A DNA stretch of 64,000 nucleotides from Streptomyces sp. M41(2017) (GTDB lineage Bacteria; Actinomycetota; Actinomycetes; Streptomycetales; Streptomycetaceae). The stretch spans positions 1-64,000 of the forward strand of contig NZ_MWFK01000003.1 of the NCBI RefSeq assembly GCF_002078175.1, read 5' to 3'. This document shows, piece by piece, positions 1 to 8,562 of the stretch (positions are counted from its first letter, which is position 1; every line of letters begins with the position of its first letter). The notes beneath the pieces were generated by a model. That model was not told the origin of the DNA and searched no databases. It saw nothing but the letters and a program-made list of their open reading frames with translations. The translations under genes and the position numbers were made by a program.

Positions 1-84
1 CCGCGCCCAGCACCCGTTCCGGCCCCACCGGCCGGAAGGACACGCTCCATTTCACGCCAGCCGGCAGTGCACCTTCAACGCTAG

Positions 85-110
85 AAACTAAACCGGTTGG
101 TCTGTATGTT
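85..110. promoter_or_regulatory. Autoregulatory element (ARE) upstream of the afsA-like gene
   Basis: AT-rich partial palindrome in very GC-rich DNA, with core AAACCG-N3-GGT followed by TGTAT. The reverse complement of the site at 2665-2690 matches it at 19 of 26 positions. This is the layout of operators bound by gamma-butyrolactone receptors of the ArpA/ScbR family. It lies 65-90 bases before the synthase start, so the receptor encoded at 2734 probably represses here. The match is read directly; receptor binding is inferred. Confidence 0.75.
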
Positions 111-174
111 GAGGCATCTGAGGCGCCCGGTCCGGTCCGGCGCATCATCTCGTTGCCACCCAGGGGGATCAGAC

Positions 175-1158
175 ATGTCCACGAACACGTTCCACCCCGC
201 AACAGGCACCTCGCACCGCATAACCACCGGCCGGCCGCCGGCCGACACCCGGGCGGCCGCACCCGCCCCGCAACGGCTGACCTGCACGGTGCCCAAGGAG
301 TTCGTCCACCGGGCCGCCCTCGCCGAGGTCCTGCTCACCGGCCGCACCCGCCTCAGCGACAACCGCTTCCAGGTCACCGCCCAGTGGCCCCGCAGCCACA
401 GCTTCTACACCCCCATCGGGGGAACCCACCACGACCCCCTGCTCGCCGCAGAAACGATCAGGCAGGTCGGATTCCTCCTCCCCCACGCCGAGTTCGGCGT
501 CCCCATCGGCCACCAGTTCGTCATGCGCACCTTCCACCTGCAGGTCGACCCCGCCCACCTGCACGTCGGCGCGACCCCCGCGGACCTCGACATCGACGTC
601 ACCTTCCACGACGTACGCACCCGCGGCACCACCCACAGCGCCGCCCGCTACGAAGCCGTCATCCGCCGCGCCGGCCACATCGCCGCCACCGGCAGCTTCA
701 CCTACACCTGCATCACCCCCCAGGCCTACCGCCGCCTGCGCGGCAACCACGGCCACCTCCACACCCCCCTCACCGCCCCCCTGCCCCCGCAGAACGTGGG
801 ACGCCTCTCCCCCACCGACGTCGTCCTGTCCCCCACCACCACCCCCAACACCTGGCAACTACGCGTCGACACCCGCCACCCCGTCCTCTTCGACCACCCC
901 GTCGACCACGCCCCCGGCATGCTCCTCGCCGAAGCCGCCCGCCAGGCAGCCATCGCCACCACCGGCACCACCACCCCCCTCATCCCCACCGAAATCCACA
1001 GCACCTACGACCACTACGTCGAACTCGACACCCCCTGCCACATCCACGCCCGCCCCCTGCCCACCACCACCCCCCACCACCACCACGTCGACATCACCGC
1101 CACCCAGAACGGCAAAGAAATGTTCCACACCACCCTCACCACCACCCCCCTCCCCTAA
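175..1158 (+). CDS. afsA: AfsA/ScbA-family gamma-butyrolactone (butenolide phosphate) synthase
   Basis: A 327-residue protein of the A-factor biosynthesis hotdog family. AfsA condenses a beta-ketoacyl chain with dihydroxyacetone phosphate, the first committed step to a diffusible gamma-butyrolactone signal. Two hotdog repeats are visible. The first carries AAETIRQVGF (Glu93) and the second LLAEAARQAA (Glu253, Arg256), matching the acidic and Arg residues reported as essential in ScbA. The ATG at 175 follows AGGGGG; an in-frame GTG at 97 would lie inside the operator, so the shorter form is preferred. The 3' half is dominated by ACC, CCC and CAC codons. No further butyrolactone enzyme gene (such as a reductase) is seen nearby, so the exact signal cannot be predicted. 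Confidence 0.9.
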   Translation: MSTNTFHPATGTSHRITTGRPPADTRAAAPAPQRLTCTVPKEFVHRAALAEVLLTGRTRLSDNRFQVTAQWPRSHSFYTPIGGTHHDPLLAAETIRQVGFLLPHAEFGVPIGHQFVMRTFHLQVDPAHLHVGATPADLDIDVTFHDVRTRGTTHSAARYEAVIRRAGHIAATGSFTYTCITPQAYRRLRGNHGHLHTPLTAPLPPQNVGRLSPTDVVLSPTTTPNTWQLRVDTRHPVLFDHPVDHAPGMLLAEAARQAAIATTGTTTPLIPTEIHSTYDHYVELDTPCHIHARPLPTTTPHHHHVDITATQNGKEMFHTTLTTTPLP

Positions 1159-1307
1159 CCCCCAACCCCCAAGCCCCAACACCCGGCACCCGGCACCTGG
1201 CACCCGCTCACGCCCCAGCACCCCACACCCCGCCACTCCGGGCACTCCGGCACCCGCGCCCGCACCCAGCCCGGAGCCCGGCCTCCACAGCCCGTAGCCC
1301 GGAACAA

Positions 1308-1455
1308 GGCACAGCGGAGCGGAACGAGGAAGAACGAAACCGGGCGAAGCCAAACCGGGCGAAGCGGCACGGGGCGAGGCGAACCGAAACGTGGCAGAAC
1401 GGGGCGAGGCGAAGCGGAACCGGGCGAGGCGAAGCGGCACGGGGGCAGGCAGGGC
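1308..1455 (+). repeat. Degenerate short tandem repeats, GGGCGAGGCGAAGCGG type
   Basis: Purine-rich block with repeated variants of GGGCGAAGC and GGGCGAGGCGAAGCGG, interrupted by CCGAAAC-like units. Copies vary in length and sequence, so this is a decayed tandem array. It lies in the synthase-receptor spacer. No protein-coding signal was found across it. Confidence 0.55.
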
Positions 1456-1739
1456 GGGGCGACCCAGCAGACCAAGCCACCCCGAACACCCGGCACAACA
1501 CCGCCGGCCCGCCCCACCCCGAAGACCACGAGCCCGCCCCCCAGAAACCACACCCCGCGCAAGACCACAGAACCGCAGCCGCCACGAACACAGGGCCGGG
1601 GCCGGGGACCAGCACGGGCGCGAGGCCAAAGGCGGGCGCCTGTCCGGACACGAGCCGGGACAGGAACGGCAGTTCAACGCCGAAGCAAGACCGAGGGAGC
1701 CGGGAGCAGAGCCCGCGGGCGGGGGCCCGGGCACGGCAG

Positions 1740-1807
1740 CCGGGGCCGGGCACTGGGCCGGGGCCGGGCACTGGGCCGGGGCCGGGCACTGGGCCGGGGC
1801 CGGGCAC
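1740..1807 (+). repeat. 18-bp tandem repeat, about 3.8 copies
   Basis: Unit CCGGGGCCGGGCACTGGG repeats perfectly at 1740, 1758 and 1776, with a partial fourth copy at 1794 ending in CCGGGCAC. It is a recent slippage-type minisatellite in the intergenic spacer and may differ in copy number between strains. Confidence 0.9.
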
Positions 1808-2664
1808 GGGGGCGAAGGCCGGGGCCGAGTGCGGGCACCGGACCGGCAGACGGCGGCCCGGGACACCAAGCGAGGCCGGGACACCAAACGAGGCCGGCGA
1901 CCAGGCCCCGCCCGAAGACGACGGCAAAGGCAGGCCCGGAGACGCGAAGCCGCAGGCAGGGGCAAAACCCGGGAGCAAGCCACCGGGCGCCACACAAGAC
2001 CAGGACGGCGGCCAAGCCGGATATGAAACGGGGCCCCCAGGTGCGAAGCCAACGCGCGGGCGTCAGACCCGAGGGACCGGGCCAGGACCGGGCCGGAGAC
2101 CGCAACTCCAGGAACGAGCGCGGATAAGAAGAAGACGCCCAGCACACGGGGAAAGCCACACCCCCCCGCCGCGAAGGGCGACCGGACGGACGCGCACGCA
2201 CCAGAGCCGCACAAGAGGGCGCCGGGCCCAGCAGACCGGGACGGACACGAAACCGCCGCCCACCCCGCAACCCACCACCCGTATTACCGCCTTGCGCCGC
2301 CACGCACACCGTGGGCTGCCGTGCAGACGACAGAGGCAGACGGCAGACGGCGAGTGGGCGGAGTGGGTCCACCCCGCCCAGACCTTGCAAGCGCCAAAGC
2401 CCTGAGACAGGACTGAACTTTCCTTTCCGGCAACGGTGTTCAAAACGGAGTAACCCCGTCACACCAACCCACCGCCACACGACCCCCACCGGCCACACCT
2501 AGAGCACAGACGCCCCCCGCCATCGAACTTTATGAATAAACCCCTACATAGCCACCCACACCCACCAAAACACACAGCACACACACCAACCGGCCCCACC
2601 CCCCACCCCCTCACCACCCCGATCACACCCCCGCGACCCCACGACACCCCCCACCGAAACCGCT

Positions 2665-2690
2665 AAGATACAAACCTGACGGTTTCTTTT
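2665..2690. promoter_or_regulatory. Autoregulatory element (ARE) upstream of the butyrolactone receptor
   Basis: AAACC (2672-2676) and GGTTT (2681-2685) form an inverted repeat around TGAC, flanked by AGATAC and CTTTT. This is the classical ARE layout, and it is the reverse orientation of the site at 85-110 (19 of 26 identities). It lies 44-69 bases before the receptor start and so fits autorepression by that TetR protein, relieved by the butyrolactone. Binding is inferred. Confidence 0.8.
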
Positions 2691-2733
2691 AAGGGCGCCT
2701 CCCCAGGCACCACAACCCCGGAGGCGACACCCC

Positions 2734-3459
2734 ATGGCCAAACAAGACCGCGCCATCCGCACCCGACACACCATCCTCGTCGCCGCAGCCTCCGTCTTCG
2801 AAGAACGCGGCTACCAAGCCGCCACCATCACCGACATCCTCACCACCGCCGGCGTCACCAAAGGCGCCCTCTACTTCCACTTCCAATCCAAAGAAGACCT
2901 CGCCTACGGCGTCATGGCCGCCCAAGGCCGCCACATGGGCACCGTCCCACCCCGCACCTGCAAAACCCAGGAAGTCGTCGACACCGTCCTCCTCCAGACC
3001 TACCGACTCCAAAAAGACCCCATGGTCCGCGCCGGCGTCCGCCTCGCCATGGACCAACAAGCAACCGAACTCGACCGCGGCACCAGCTTCCAAGAATGGA
3101 GCCACGGCATGACCACCCTCCTCACCCAAGCCAAACAACAAGGAGAACTCCTCCCCCACATCAACCCCACCGACACCGCCGACCTCCTCGTCGGCGCCTA
3201 CGCCGGCATCCAAGCCATGTCCCAAGCCATCACCAACTACACCGACCTCGACCACCGCACCACCACCCTCCTCACCCACACCCTCCCCAACATCATCCAC
3301 CCACCCATCCTCACCACCCTCAACCTCACCCCCCAACGCGGCAAAGACACCTACACCGAAATCCAAAACAACCTCAACAACACCAACGAACCCGGCACCG
3401 ACGGCGAAAGCATCAACAGAAACAGCAACAACATCAGCGAACCCCAAACCGCCAACTAA
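2734..3459 (+). CDS. Gamma-butyrolactone receptor, TetR family (ArpA/ScbR type)
   Basis: A 241-residue repressor. The N-terminal helix-turn-helix (about residues 10-55) contains GVTKGALYFHFQSKEDLA, the hallmark of butyrolactone receptors, and the ligand domain keeps a Trp in FQEWSHGM corresponding to the conserved ligand-pocket Trp of CprB. The last 40 or so residues form an Asn/Ser/Glu-rich tail longer than in most relatives. By analogy it represses its own gene and the synthase until the signal binds. Codon use is extraordinary: apart from Met and Trp codons I find only two codons ending in G (both CAG); every Leu is CTC, every Val GTC and every Glu GAA. It may be a recent acquisition. Confidence 0.92.
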   Translation: MAKQDRAIRTRHTILVAAASVFEERGYQAATITDILTTAGVTKGALYFHFQSKEDLAYGVMAAQGRHMGTVPPRTCKTQEVVDTVLLQTYRLQKDPMVRAGVRLAMDQQATELDRGTSFQEWSHGMTTLLTQAKQQGELLPHINPTDTADLLVGAYAGIQAMSQAITNYTDLDHRTTTLLTHTLPNIIHPPILTTLNLTPQRGKDTYTEIQNNLNNTNEPGTDGESINRNSNNISEPQTAN

Positions 3460-3606
3460 CCCGCCCCCGCAGCACACCACCCCGACCACCCCCAAGGCCC
3501 GCCGGCGACACCACCGCCCAGACACACAAAACAGCCCCACCCCCGCCCGACCCCAACCCGACCGACGCCCCCATCCGAAGCTGAAGCCGGCACCGGTGGC
3601 GGACAG

Positions 3607-3690
3607 TCAAGCGGCCCCGAACACCCGCAACTCCGCAACCAGCCCCGCACCCCAGGCCATCCCAGCGCCGGACAGGACGGCCCGGGCCCG
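3607..3690 (-). pseudogene. Relic of the C-terminus of a discoidin (F5/8 type C) domain protein
   Basis: Read leftwards, the frame ends in WGAGLVAELRVFGAA before a TGA at 3607-3609. The intact hydrolase at 29752-31728 ends in AGQVAELRVFGA, and the DNA around both stops shares CCCCGAACACCCGCAA. Only about 15 residues match and the frame closes again near 3772, so this is a scrap of a CBM32-like tail rather than a gene. Confidence 0.45.
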
Positions 3691-3905
3691 CCGGTACTCG
3701 CCGCGCGAGGTGATCCGCGTCAACCTGGTCGTGATCGACCACTCGTACACGGGCATCGCACGCACCAGCTACGAAGGCGCCGAGCGGCTGGCCTCCAACC
3801 TGTTGCTGTGGCCGTACCCCGACCAGTCGCCCTCCGACTGCTCCTGGCGCGACGCCACACGCATGCGCCAACGCATCCACCCCGGCACGGGGGATCCGAC
3901 TATGA
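3687..3905 (+). other. Unassigned coding-like fragment
   Basis: A stretch with near-perfect G/C third positions encodes YSPREVIRVNLVVIDHSYTG and continues to about MRQRIHPGTGDP. It lacks a credible start and loses coding character near 3905. I do not recognise the family. It abuts the discoidin relic on the opposite strand, so it is probably one piece of a mosaic of broken genes filling 3460-4240. From 3905 to 4170 only short conflicting frames are seen. Confidence 0.35.
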
Positions 3906-4240
3906 CGGACCTCGAGGAACCAGTGGAGGCACGACCCTGGCGGGAGGGCGTCGACCCGAAGCCGACAGGCAGCGTCAGGTCCTCGCCCATCAACAGATCG
4001 ACGGGAAAAGAAACGCGATCCCGGCCGTCGGCGCCCTCACTGCACTCGGCCTGCGCATACTCGACGTCGGCTCACCAATACGCCCCCACGGGGTAAAACC
4101 AGCGTTGAGACACATTTCGAGGGTGCTCGAAATGCTGGCACCCCACGCTTTCCCACCGTCATCGTTCGTATCGCCCAGCCGCAGCCGAGGAGTTCACCGA
4201 CTGCGGTCTGCAGAACGAGCCGACACAAGGGGGAACACGC

Positions 4241-4526
4241 GTGATCGTTCCGGTCCGAAAAATGCCTGGGCTTACTCGCATGACAGCAGTCGCCATTGGC
4301 GCGGCATCCGCCGCGCCGTCCGCGAGTCCAGTCTCCTCCTTCGTCAGCCGCGACGGCGTGCGCATCCACTCCGAGCCGAACCCGCCGTCCACGGTGCTGG
4401 GGCTGGCCAACTCCGGTGACAACGCGGCCGAGCCTGCTCGCAGCGGCAACACCTACGCCCACGCCACGGACGCCCGTACCGGCCAGCTTCACCGCTTGGT
4501 CCTATCTGCGCGACGGCTACGAGTGA
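4241..4526 (+). pseudogene. Frameshifted secreted SH3-like domain protein
   Basis: The GTG at 4241 follows GGGGGAACACGC and opens a short export signal (MTAVAIGAASAAPSASP region), then SSFVSRDGVRIHSEPNPPST, typical of small bacterial SH3-type exported proteins (RDGVRIRSEP). The expected ending, TDARTG then AWSYLRDGYE, lies in a different frame that stops at 4526. An indel around 4475-4485 therefore breaks the gene. It overlaps the start region of the lipoprotein gene downstream. Confidence 0.6.
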
Positions 4527-4557
4527 GATGCGACGGCGGGACGAAGGCGACACTGAC

Positions 4558-5493
4558 GTGAACCACTGGCAGGCAAGAGCGCGGCCGCTGCCAGCGACAA
4601 CAGCCGCGGCGGTTATGGCGGCTGCCCTTTTGGCCGGATGCAGCAGTAACCAGCCGCCGTCGCCGGCAGCACCCTTTGCGGCGACCCGCAATGTCCACCC
4701 ATTGACCGATGCGCAGTTGCTGCGCATCTCAGACGCCCAGCAGGTGCTGCTGCGCAGGTGCATGAACCGTAACGGCTTCGCGTACTGGCAAGCGCAGCGC
4801 TTGAGTCTCGAAGAAAGCCGCACGGCGGGCTACGTGTCGGACGACGTCAACTGGGCTCGCAAACACGGATATGGCAGTCGGATCACCGTGAAGGACGATC
4901 GCAGCCGGCGTCACAACCCCAACATCGCCTACCACGCGAGCCTTTCCGCAGCCCAGCGCGGAAAATGCGACGCTGCCATGGATGGCGGCCTTGACGCCCC
5001 TGTCATAACGGCTGACCTTCCCCGTGGTGGGATAGTCAAGAAGCGAGAAGGGGGGTGCGTGGCCGAGTCGGAAAAGCAGCTGTATGGGGATGTGCGCGGC
5101 TGGTTCCGCGCCGACAAACTGGCCAGCAGCCTCCAGGCACTCTACGTCCCCAAGATCATGGCCGACCCAAAGTTCACCACGACGCTAAGCGCCTGGTCGC
5201 AGTGCATGAACCGGACTGGCCATCCCTTCACGGACCCAGGGGCGGCCCGACAGGCCGCTGCACAACAGTCATTACAGCTAGATGCCGCCCAAGCATTCCG
5301 GGCGGAACGCGACCTCGCAGTCGCCGACGCCACCTGCGCACGACGTACCTCACTCACAGCGATCGGCAAAGAACGCGAGAACCACTACATCAAAGAACTG
5401 CCCCGCACATACCGGCAGGCCCTGAACCTCAGCCGCGCGTTCCAGCACCGGGCGCTGCAACGCGCCGCCGCACTCGCACCCCCTCGAACCTGA
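4558..5493 (+). CDS. Secreted lipoprotein of unknown function, with a TTA codon
   Basis: The GTG at 4558 gives 311 residues beginning with a positively charged stretch, a hydrophobic core and the lipobox LLAGC, so the protein should be lipidated and held on the outer face of the membrane. The mature part has scattered Cys and many charged residues; no catalytic motif is recognised. A start at 4528 would only lengthen the signal sequence. Leu codon TTA occurs at 5272-5274; in Streptomyces such codons require the bldA tRNA, which suggests expression late in development. It follows the broken SH3-like gene and precedes the broken I36 gene. Confidence 0.75.
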   Translation: MNHWQARARPLPATTAAAVMAAALLAGCSSNQPPSPAAPFAATRNVHPLTDAQLLRISDAQQVLLRRCMNRNGFAYWQAQRLSLEESRTAGYVSDDVNWARKHGYGSRITVKDDRSRRHNPNIAYHASLSAAQRGKCDAAMDGGLDAPVITADLPRGGIVKKREGGCVAESEKQLYGDVRGWFRADKLASSLQALYVPKIMADPKFTTTLSAWSQCMNRTGHPFTDPGAARQAAAQQSLQLDAAQAFRAERDLAVADATCARRTSLTAIGKERENHYIKELPRTYRQALNLSRAFQHRALQRAAALAPPRT

Positions 5494-5520
5494 AACGCCA
5501 TCTCTCGCAAGGAGTACGAC

Positions 5521-5989
5521 ATGCCTCGAATACGCGCGCTCATCGCGGCCGCCAGTCTCGTCCTGTGCCCCCTGCTCACCTCGCCTTCTCCCGCACACGC
5601 CTTCCACGCAAGGCGACAACTGCAACGCCAAATGGCCCGGACGTAACGGAAGCATGCACGCCTGGGACTGGACCGACTGCACCGGCACCTACCTCGGCGG
5701 AACTACCGGAAACGACCTCGACTGGGGCGACGGCGCCGGCGCGTTCACCAACGCCAGCAACCGGGCCAGGTCCGTCATGAACGCAGGCTTCTTCGGCGGC
5801 AGGGACGTCGTCGCCTTCTACTTCCTCCCCGGCGGCAACGGCTCCTACGGATGCCTCGCACCCGGCGAGCTGTATGCGGACTACCTGGGCGACAACACCT
5901 TCACCAACGGTGCAAGCATGGACAGGAACATCATGGCCAGCCAGTGGGTAACAGCCTCCGCCTGCGCCGGCAACAGCTGGATCACCTGA
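5521..5989 (+). pseudogene. Frameshifted peptidase inhibitor family I36-like secreted protein
   Basis: The ATG at 5521 starts a clean signal peptide ending SPSPAHAFHA. The mature region (GDNCNAKWPGRNGSMHAWDW, then DWGDGAGAFTNASNRARSVM, ending at 5989) sits one frame away. Removing one A in GCAAGGCGAC near 5610 would join them. The WD-T/C-GTYLGG, NRARSVMN and VVAFYFLPG elements resemble Streptomyces I36 inhibitors of secreted metalloproteases, which have a beta/gamma-crystallin-like fold. It may be a recent frameshift or a sequencing error; everything else is full length. Confidence 0.6.
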
Positions 5990-6138
5990 GCAAGCAAACA
6001 CCCGCCCGCGAATCTGGCCCAAGGACCACCCAGCCATCCCTATCCCATTCACACCAGCCCCTGCCCAATCCCGACCTACGACCCCGGCGCGGACACCTCG
6101 ACACGCACCGCCCGTTCCCTCCCCTCCCGGCGCAAGGC

Positions 6139-6350
6139 AGCAACCTGACACCGCTGACGCACGCGATCGACGCCGAGCGATGGGGCCCTGCAGAGCAGCC
6201 AACCGCCAACCGTGCACACCACAGCCATGCTGCTGGCCTTCGGCGCTCACCCCCAACCCGCCGATCCAGACGGCCGCACCCCCATGCACGTGGCCAAGCA
6301 CTACAGCCACAACCCGACCGTGCACCTACTGCGGCCACATCAGCGACTGA
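6139..6350 (+). pseudogene. Ankyrin-repeat protein remnant
   Basis: LTPLTHAIDAE in one frame continues in another as DGALQSSQPPTVHTTAMLLA, then FGAHPQPADPDGRTPMHVAK, a recognisable ankyrin repeat (DGRTPMHVA). A single missing base near 6178 accounts for the shift. There is no start region or upstream repeats, so this is the 3' end of a larger lost gene. The stretch from 5990 to 6139 holds nothing I can assign. Confidence 0.5.
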
Positions 6351-6485
6351 GCCGCCGGAAAGGGCAGAACCACGGCGGCAACAGCATCCCGGCGGGGCGG
6401 ACCGACACACAGCCGGCCCGCCCCGCCGCTTCACACCGCAGCCGGCCGCCTCCGGTATCCGTGGCGAAAGCACCCGGCCGGGCGG

Positions 6486-6803
6486 TCAGCGGTGATGGTG
6501 ACCGCAGTGGCCGCGGTCACCCCAGGACGCCTCGTCGACGAGACGGCCGTGGTCGTTGCAAAGGGTCGCGGTGTCGGAATCGTCGTCCCACACGTAGCTG
6601 CGGCGGTCCTGATAGACATCGCAGCGCATGTCCAGACCGATCCCGGTGTGGACACGGACGGTCGCGCGGCCGTCCAGACGGTAGTGGTCGAAGGTGTAGG
6701 CACGGCCGTCCTCATCGGAGAGAGTCCGGCCGCCCAAGTTCCCGCCGTGACGCGAGTAGTTGGCGATCTCCACCCACTCGCTGCATGATTCACACAGCGA
6801 CAC
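6486..6803 (-). CDS. Lamin-tail-domain (LTD) protein, probably missing its signal peptide
   Basis: A 105-residue product. It reads EWVEIANYSRHGGNLGGRTL then SDEDGRAYTFDHYRLDG and ends in a His-rich GHCGHHHR tail, the immunoglobulin-like lamin tail domain of exported actinobacterial proteins. Relatives start with a signal peptide, but here the frame opens at a GTG followed by only eight residues before the domain, and upstream hydrophobic sequence lies in another frame. The 5' end therefore looks truncated or frameshifted. Function unknown; LTD domains are thought to mediate surface or nucleic-acid contacts. Confidence 0.55.
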   Translation of the reverse strand: MSLCESCSEWVEIANYSRHGGNLGGRTLSDEDGRAYTFDHYRLDGRATVRVHTGIGLDMRCDVYQDRRSYVWDDDSDTATLCNDHGRLVDEASWGDRGHCGHHHR

Positions 6804-7477
6804 CCACGGCGACCAGCGCCGACGAGAGCCGCCCGTATCCGGCTGCCCGCTCGGTCGTTGGACATAACAGCACGCAGGCTACTTCCCCCAGCCCGCCGCG
6901 CAGTCGTTGAGGGCCCCTCCCGTGCGTGCACCACCGGAAGCAGGCCCTCAGCCCTTCCCTCGCCGCGGCGACGCCGGATCGGGGCCGACTTCGCCACAGT
7001 CCGTCCGTGCGTCGAGGTCCTTCGCTGAGCAAGGCCTCGCGCGGGCTCCCACCATCAGAGCCGTCATAGACAAGACGTCGGCCTTCGATCCCGCACGCCT
7101 CCTCATCCCCGAGCAGCCTCGAAGTGACGCGCGAGACCGTGTGCTCTCGGTACCGGGCGAACCGATAGCGATGGGTGATCGGGGTGTGTGGGCCGATGAC
7201 GCTGGCGGCCGCGGCGGGATGCCCGGCAGGGACAGCTTCAGCAAGGTCCTCAGCGCTGAGGAGCTCAGGACTACGGCCGAACAGCGGCTGCTGGGAAAGC
7301 CGGATGCAACGGATGGTGGCGCGCCGCCCAGCTTTCGTCTGGGTGTTCGTCTGGATCGAACGTCCCCTGACCACTGCGCCACGACTGTCACAGCCGTGTG
7401 TCCAGGGGCTGGCAGCGGCCCGGCGCAGCAGGCCGACCGTGCATGATCGCGTCTTCGACTCACTGAGGGGGACTCCC
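6804..7477. other. 674-base stretch with only conflicting open frames
   Basis: Frames open on both strands. The best coding character is on the minus strand around 7050-7330 (containing EDLAEAVPAGHPAAAASVIG), but I recognise no family and the codon bias is uneven. It is probably decayed sequence between the LTD remnant and the DUF3761 gene. Confidence 0.4.
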
Positions 7478-7723
7478 ATGCTGACCACCTTCCGCGGTGC
7501 TGTGGCCGCAGCCGTCATGGCGGGTGCGCCGCTGGCGCCGGTGGCGGTCGCCACCGACGCTGCAGCTGCTTCGTGCGCCCGCCACACCACCGGCGTCTGC
7601 AAGGCCAACTCTTCACATCCGCGTGCGGCGACGGCGAAGTGCAAGGACGGCACCTATTCCTACAGCGCCCACTTCCGCGGCACCTGCTCCCACCACCGGG
7701 GCGTGAAGTACCGGTACCAGTAG
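7478..7723 (+). CDS. Small secreted DUF3761 protein
   Basis: An 81-residue protein. Residues 1-31 form a signal peptide (AAAVMAGAPLAPVAVA, cleavage near DAAAA), followed by a compact Cys- and His-rich domain with CKDGTYSYSAHFRGTCSHHRG near the end, the DUF3761 signature (C-DGT-S-S---G-CSHH-GV). Start chosen for GAGGGGG at 7465-7471, seven bases before ATG. The function of the family is unknown; the paired Cys suggest disulfides outside the cell. A strong hairpin follows at once. Confidence 0.8.
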   Translation: MLTTFRGAVAAAVMAGAPLAPVAVATDAAAASCARHTTGVCKANSSHPRAATAKCKDGTYSYSAHFRGTCSHHRGVKYRYQ

Positions 7724-7732
7724 ACAGGACAA

Positions 7733-7765
7733 GCCAACGCCCCCGCCCTCGGCGGGGGCGTTGGC
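7733..7765. terminator. Bidirectional hairpin terminator between convergent genes
   Basis: Perfect 15-bp stem, GCCAACGCCCCCGCC paired with GGCGGGGGCGTTGGC, with a CTC loop. It lies ten bases after the DUF3761 stop and about 68 bases beyond the end of the convergent HNH gene, so it can serve both. It has no U-tract, as is common in high-GC actinobacteria. Confidence 0.85.
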
Positions 7766-7832
7766 CAGCCGCTCCGACGCAGCCGGCTTGTCGGAGGGCT
7801 GATCTTCCAAGGCGGAGAGCATGCCGGGGCGG

Positions 7833-8562
7833 TTACGGGACCTGCTCGTAGGTGACGGCGGACGCGGGACAGGCTTCCGCGAGACGATCCAGCACGGCTC
7901 GTTCGGCGTCGTCCGCCGTCAGTTGCCAGCGCAACTTGTCCGCGACCCAGTACACGGCGTACGTGCACCGGTCCGCCGGGGCGGGGAGCCAGGCCGCCGG
8001 ATCCTTGTCCGCCTTGGAGCGGTTGGAGCCGGCCGAGCCCGCGATCAGGCTGTTCGGCGCGCCCTGGTCGTTCGCGTACGCCTCACGCCGCGCCGCCGTC
8101 CACGCCGCGGCCCCGGAGTCCCAGGTTTCAGCCAGCGGAACCACGTGGTCGACGTCGAGCAAGGACGCGGAGGTGACCCACACCTGGTCGCACGACGACC
8201 ACCACCGACCGCCCCACAATGCGCACCGCGGCCCTACCTCCGGAGCGCACCGCCTCGGAAAGCATCACCTCCCTGCGGGTGTCACAGCCGTCTGCCGAGT
8301 CCAAGCCCTTGTTCCAGTGCTTGAACTGCTCGCGGCTGTGCCCCGCCCGCGGCGCCTCCGGAGCCGCCTCCACCCACGCGAGCGGCACGTCCGTCCCCGT
8401 CGGCGGGGCGCCCTCCCGCGCGGCTGCGGCAGTCGGGCAACCCGCGGACGGCCCGGCGGTCATGCGGGCATGGACGGGTGAGGGGGTGGCGGCCACAGGG
8501 CCGGACAGCGGGAGAACGGACAGAGCGAGCGCGGGCACAGCGCGCAGCAGGTTCTTGATCAC
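7833..8562 (-). pseudogene. Frameshifted secreted HNH endonuclease
   Basis: The 5' part (from 8562 down) encodes a signal peptide (MIKNLLRAVPALALSVLPLS) and REQFKHWNKGLDSADGCDTR, the usual N-terminus of exported actinobacterial HNH nucleases. The 3' part, in another frame, has GGRWWSSCDQVWV, LLDVDHVVPLAETWDSGA with the catalytic DHVVPL, and NRSKADKDPAAWLP, ending at 7833. A one-base change around 8235 separates them. All nuclease motifs survive, so the break may be recent. Homologues are presumed to degrade DNA outside the cell. Confidence 0.7.

Larger units (their letters stand above)
1159..2664. other. Repeat-rich, apparently non-coding 1.5-kb spacer between synthase and receptor genes
   Basis: Long open frames exist on both strands, but their translations are low-complexity Pro/Arg/Gly/Ala with no recognisable domain and no third-position bias. 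Degenerate repeats of ACCCGGCACC type follow the synthase, then a GGGCGARGCGRA block and an 18-bp tandem block. From about 2410 the base composition becomes less G-rich and approaches the receptor promoter. A regulatory RNA cannot be excluded, but I see no specific structure for one. Confidence 0.6.

Noticed and set aside
1740..1807. CRISPR-like array
   Set aside because: The 18-bp units are contiguous without spacers; no cas genes occur anywhere in the window.
153..2405. A 750-codon plus-strand frame and long minus-strand frames across the synthase and spacer
   Set aside because: They are shadows caused by extreme GC content; translations are His/Pro/Arg or Gly/Cys repeats without domains, and the real synthase frame shows proper motifs and bias.
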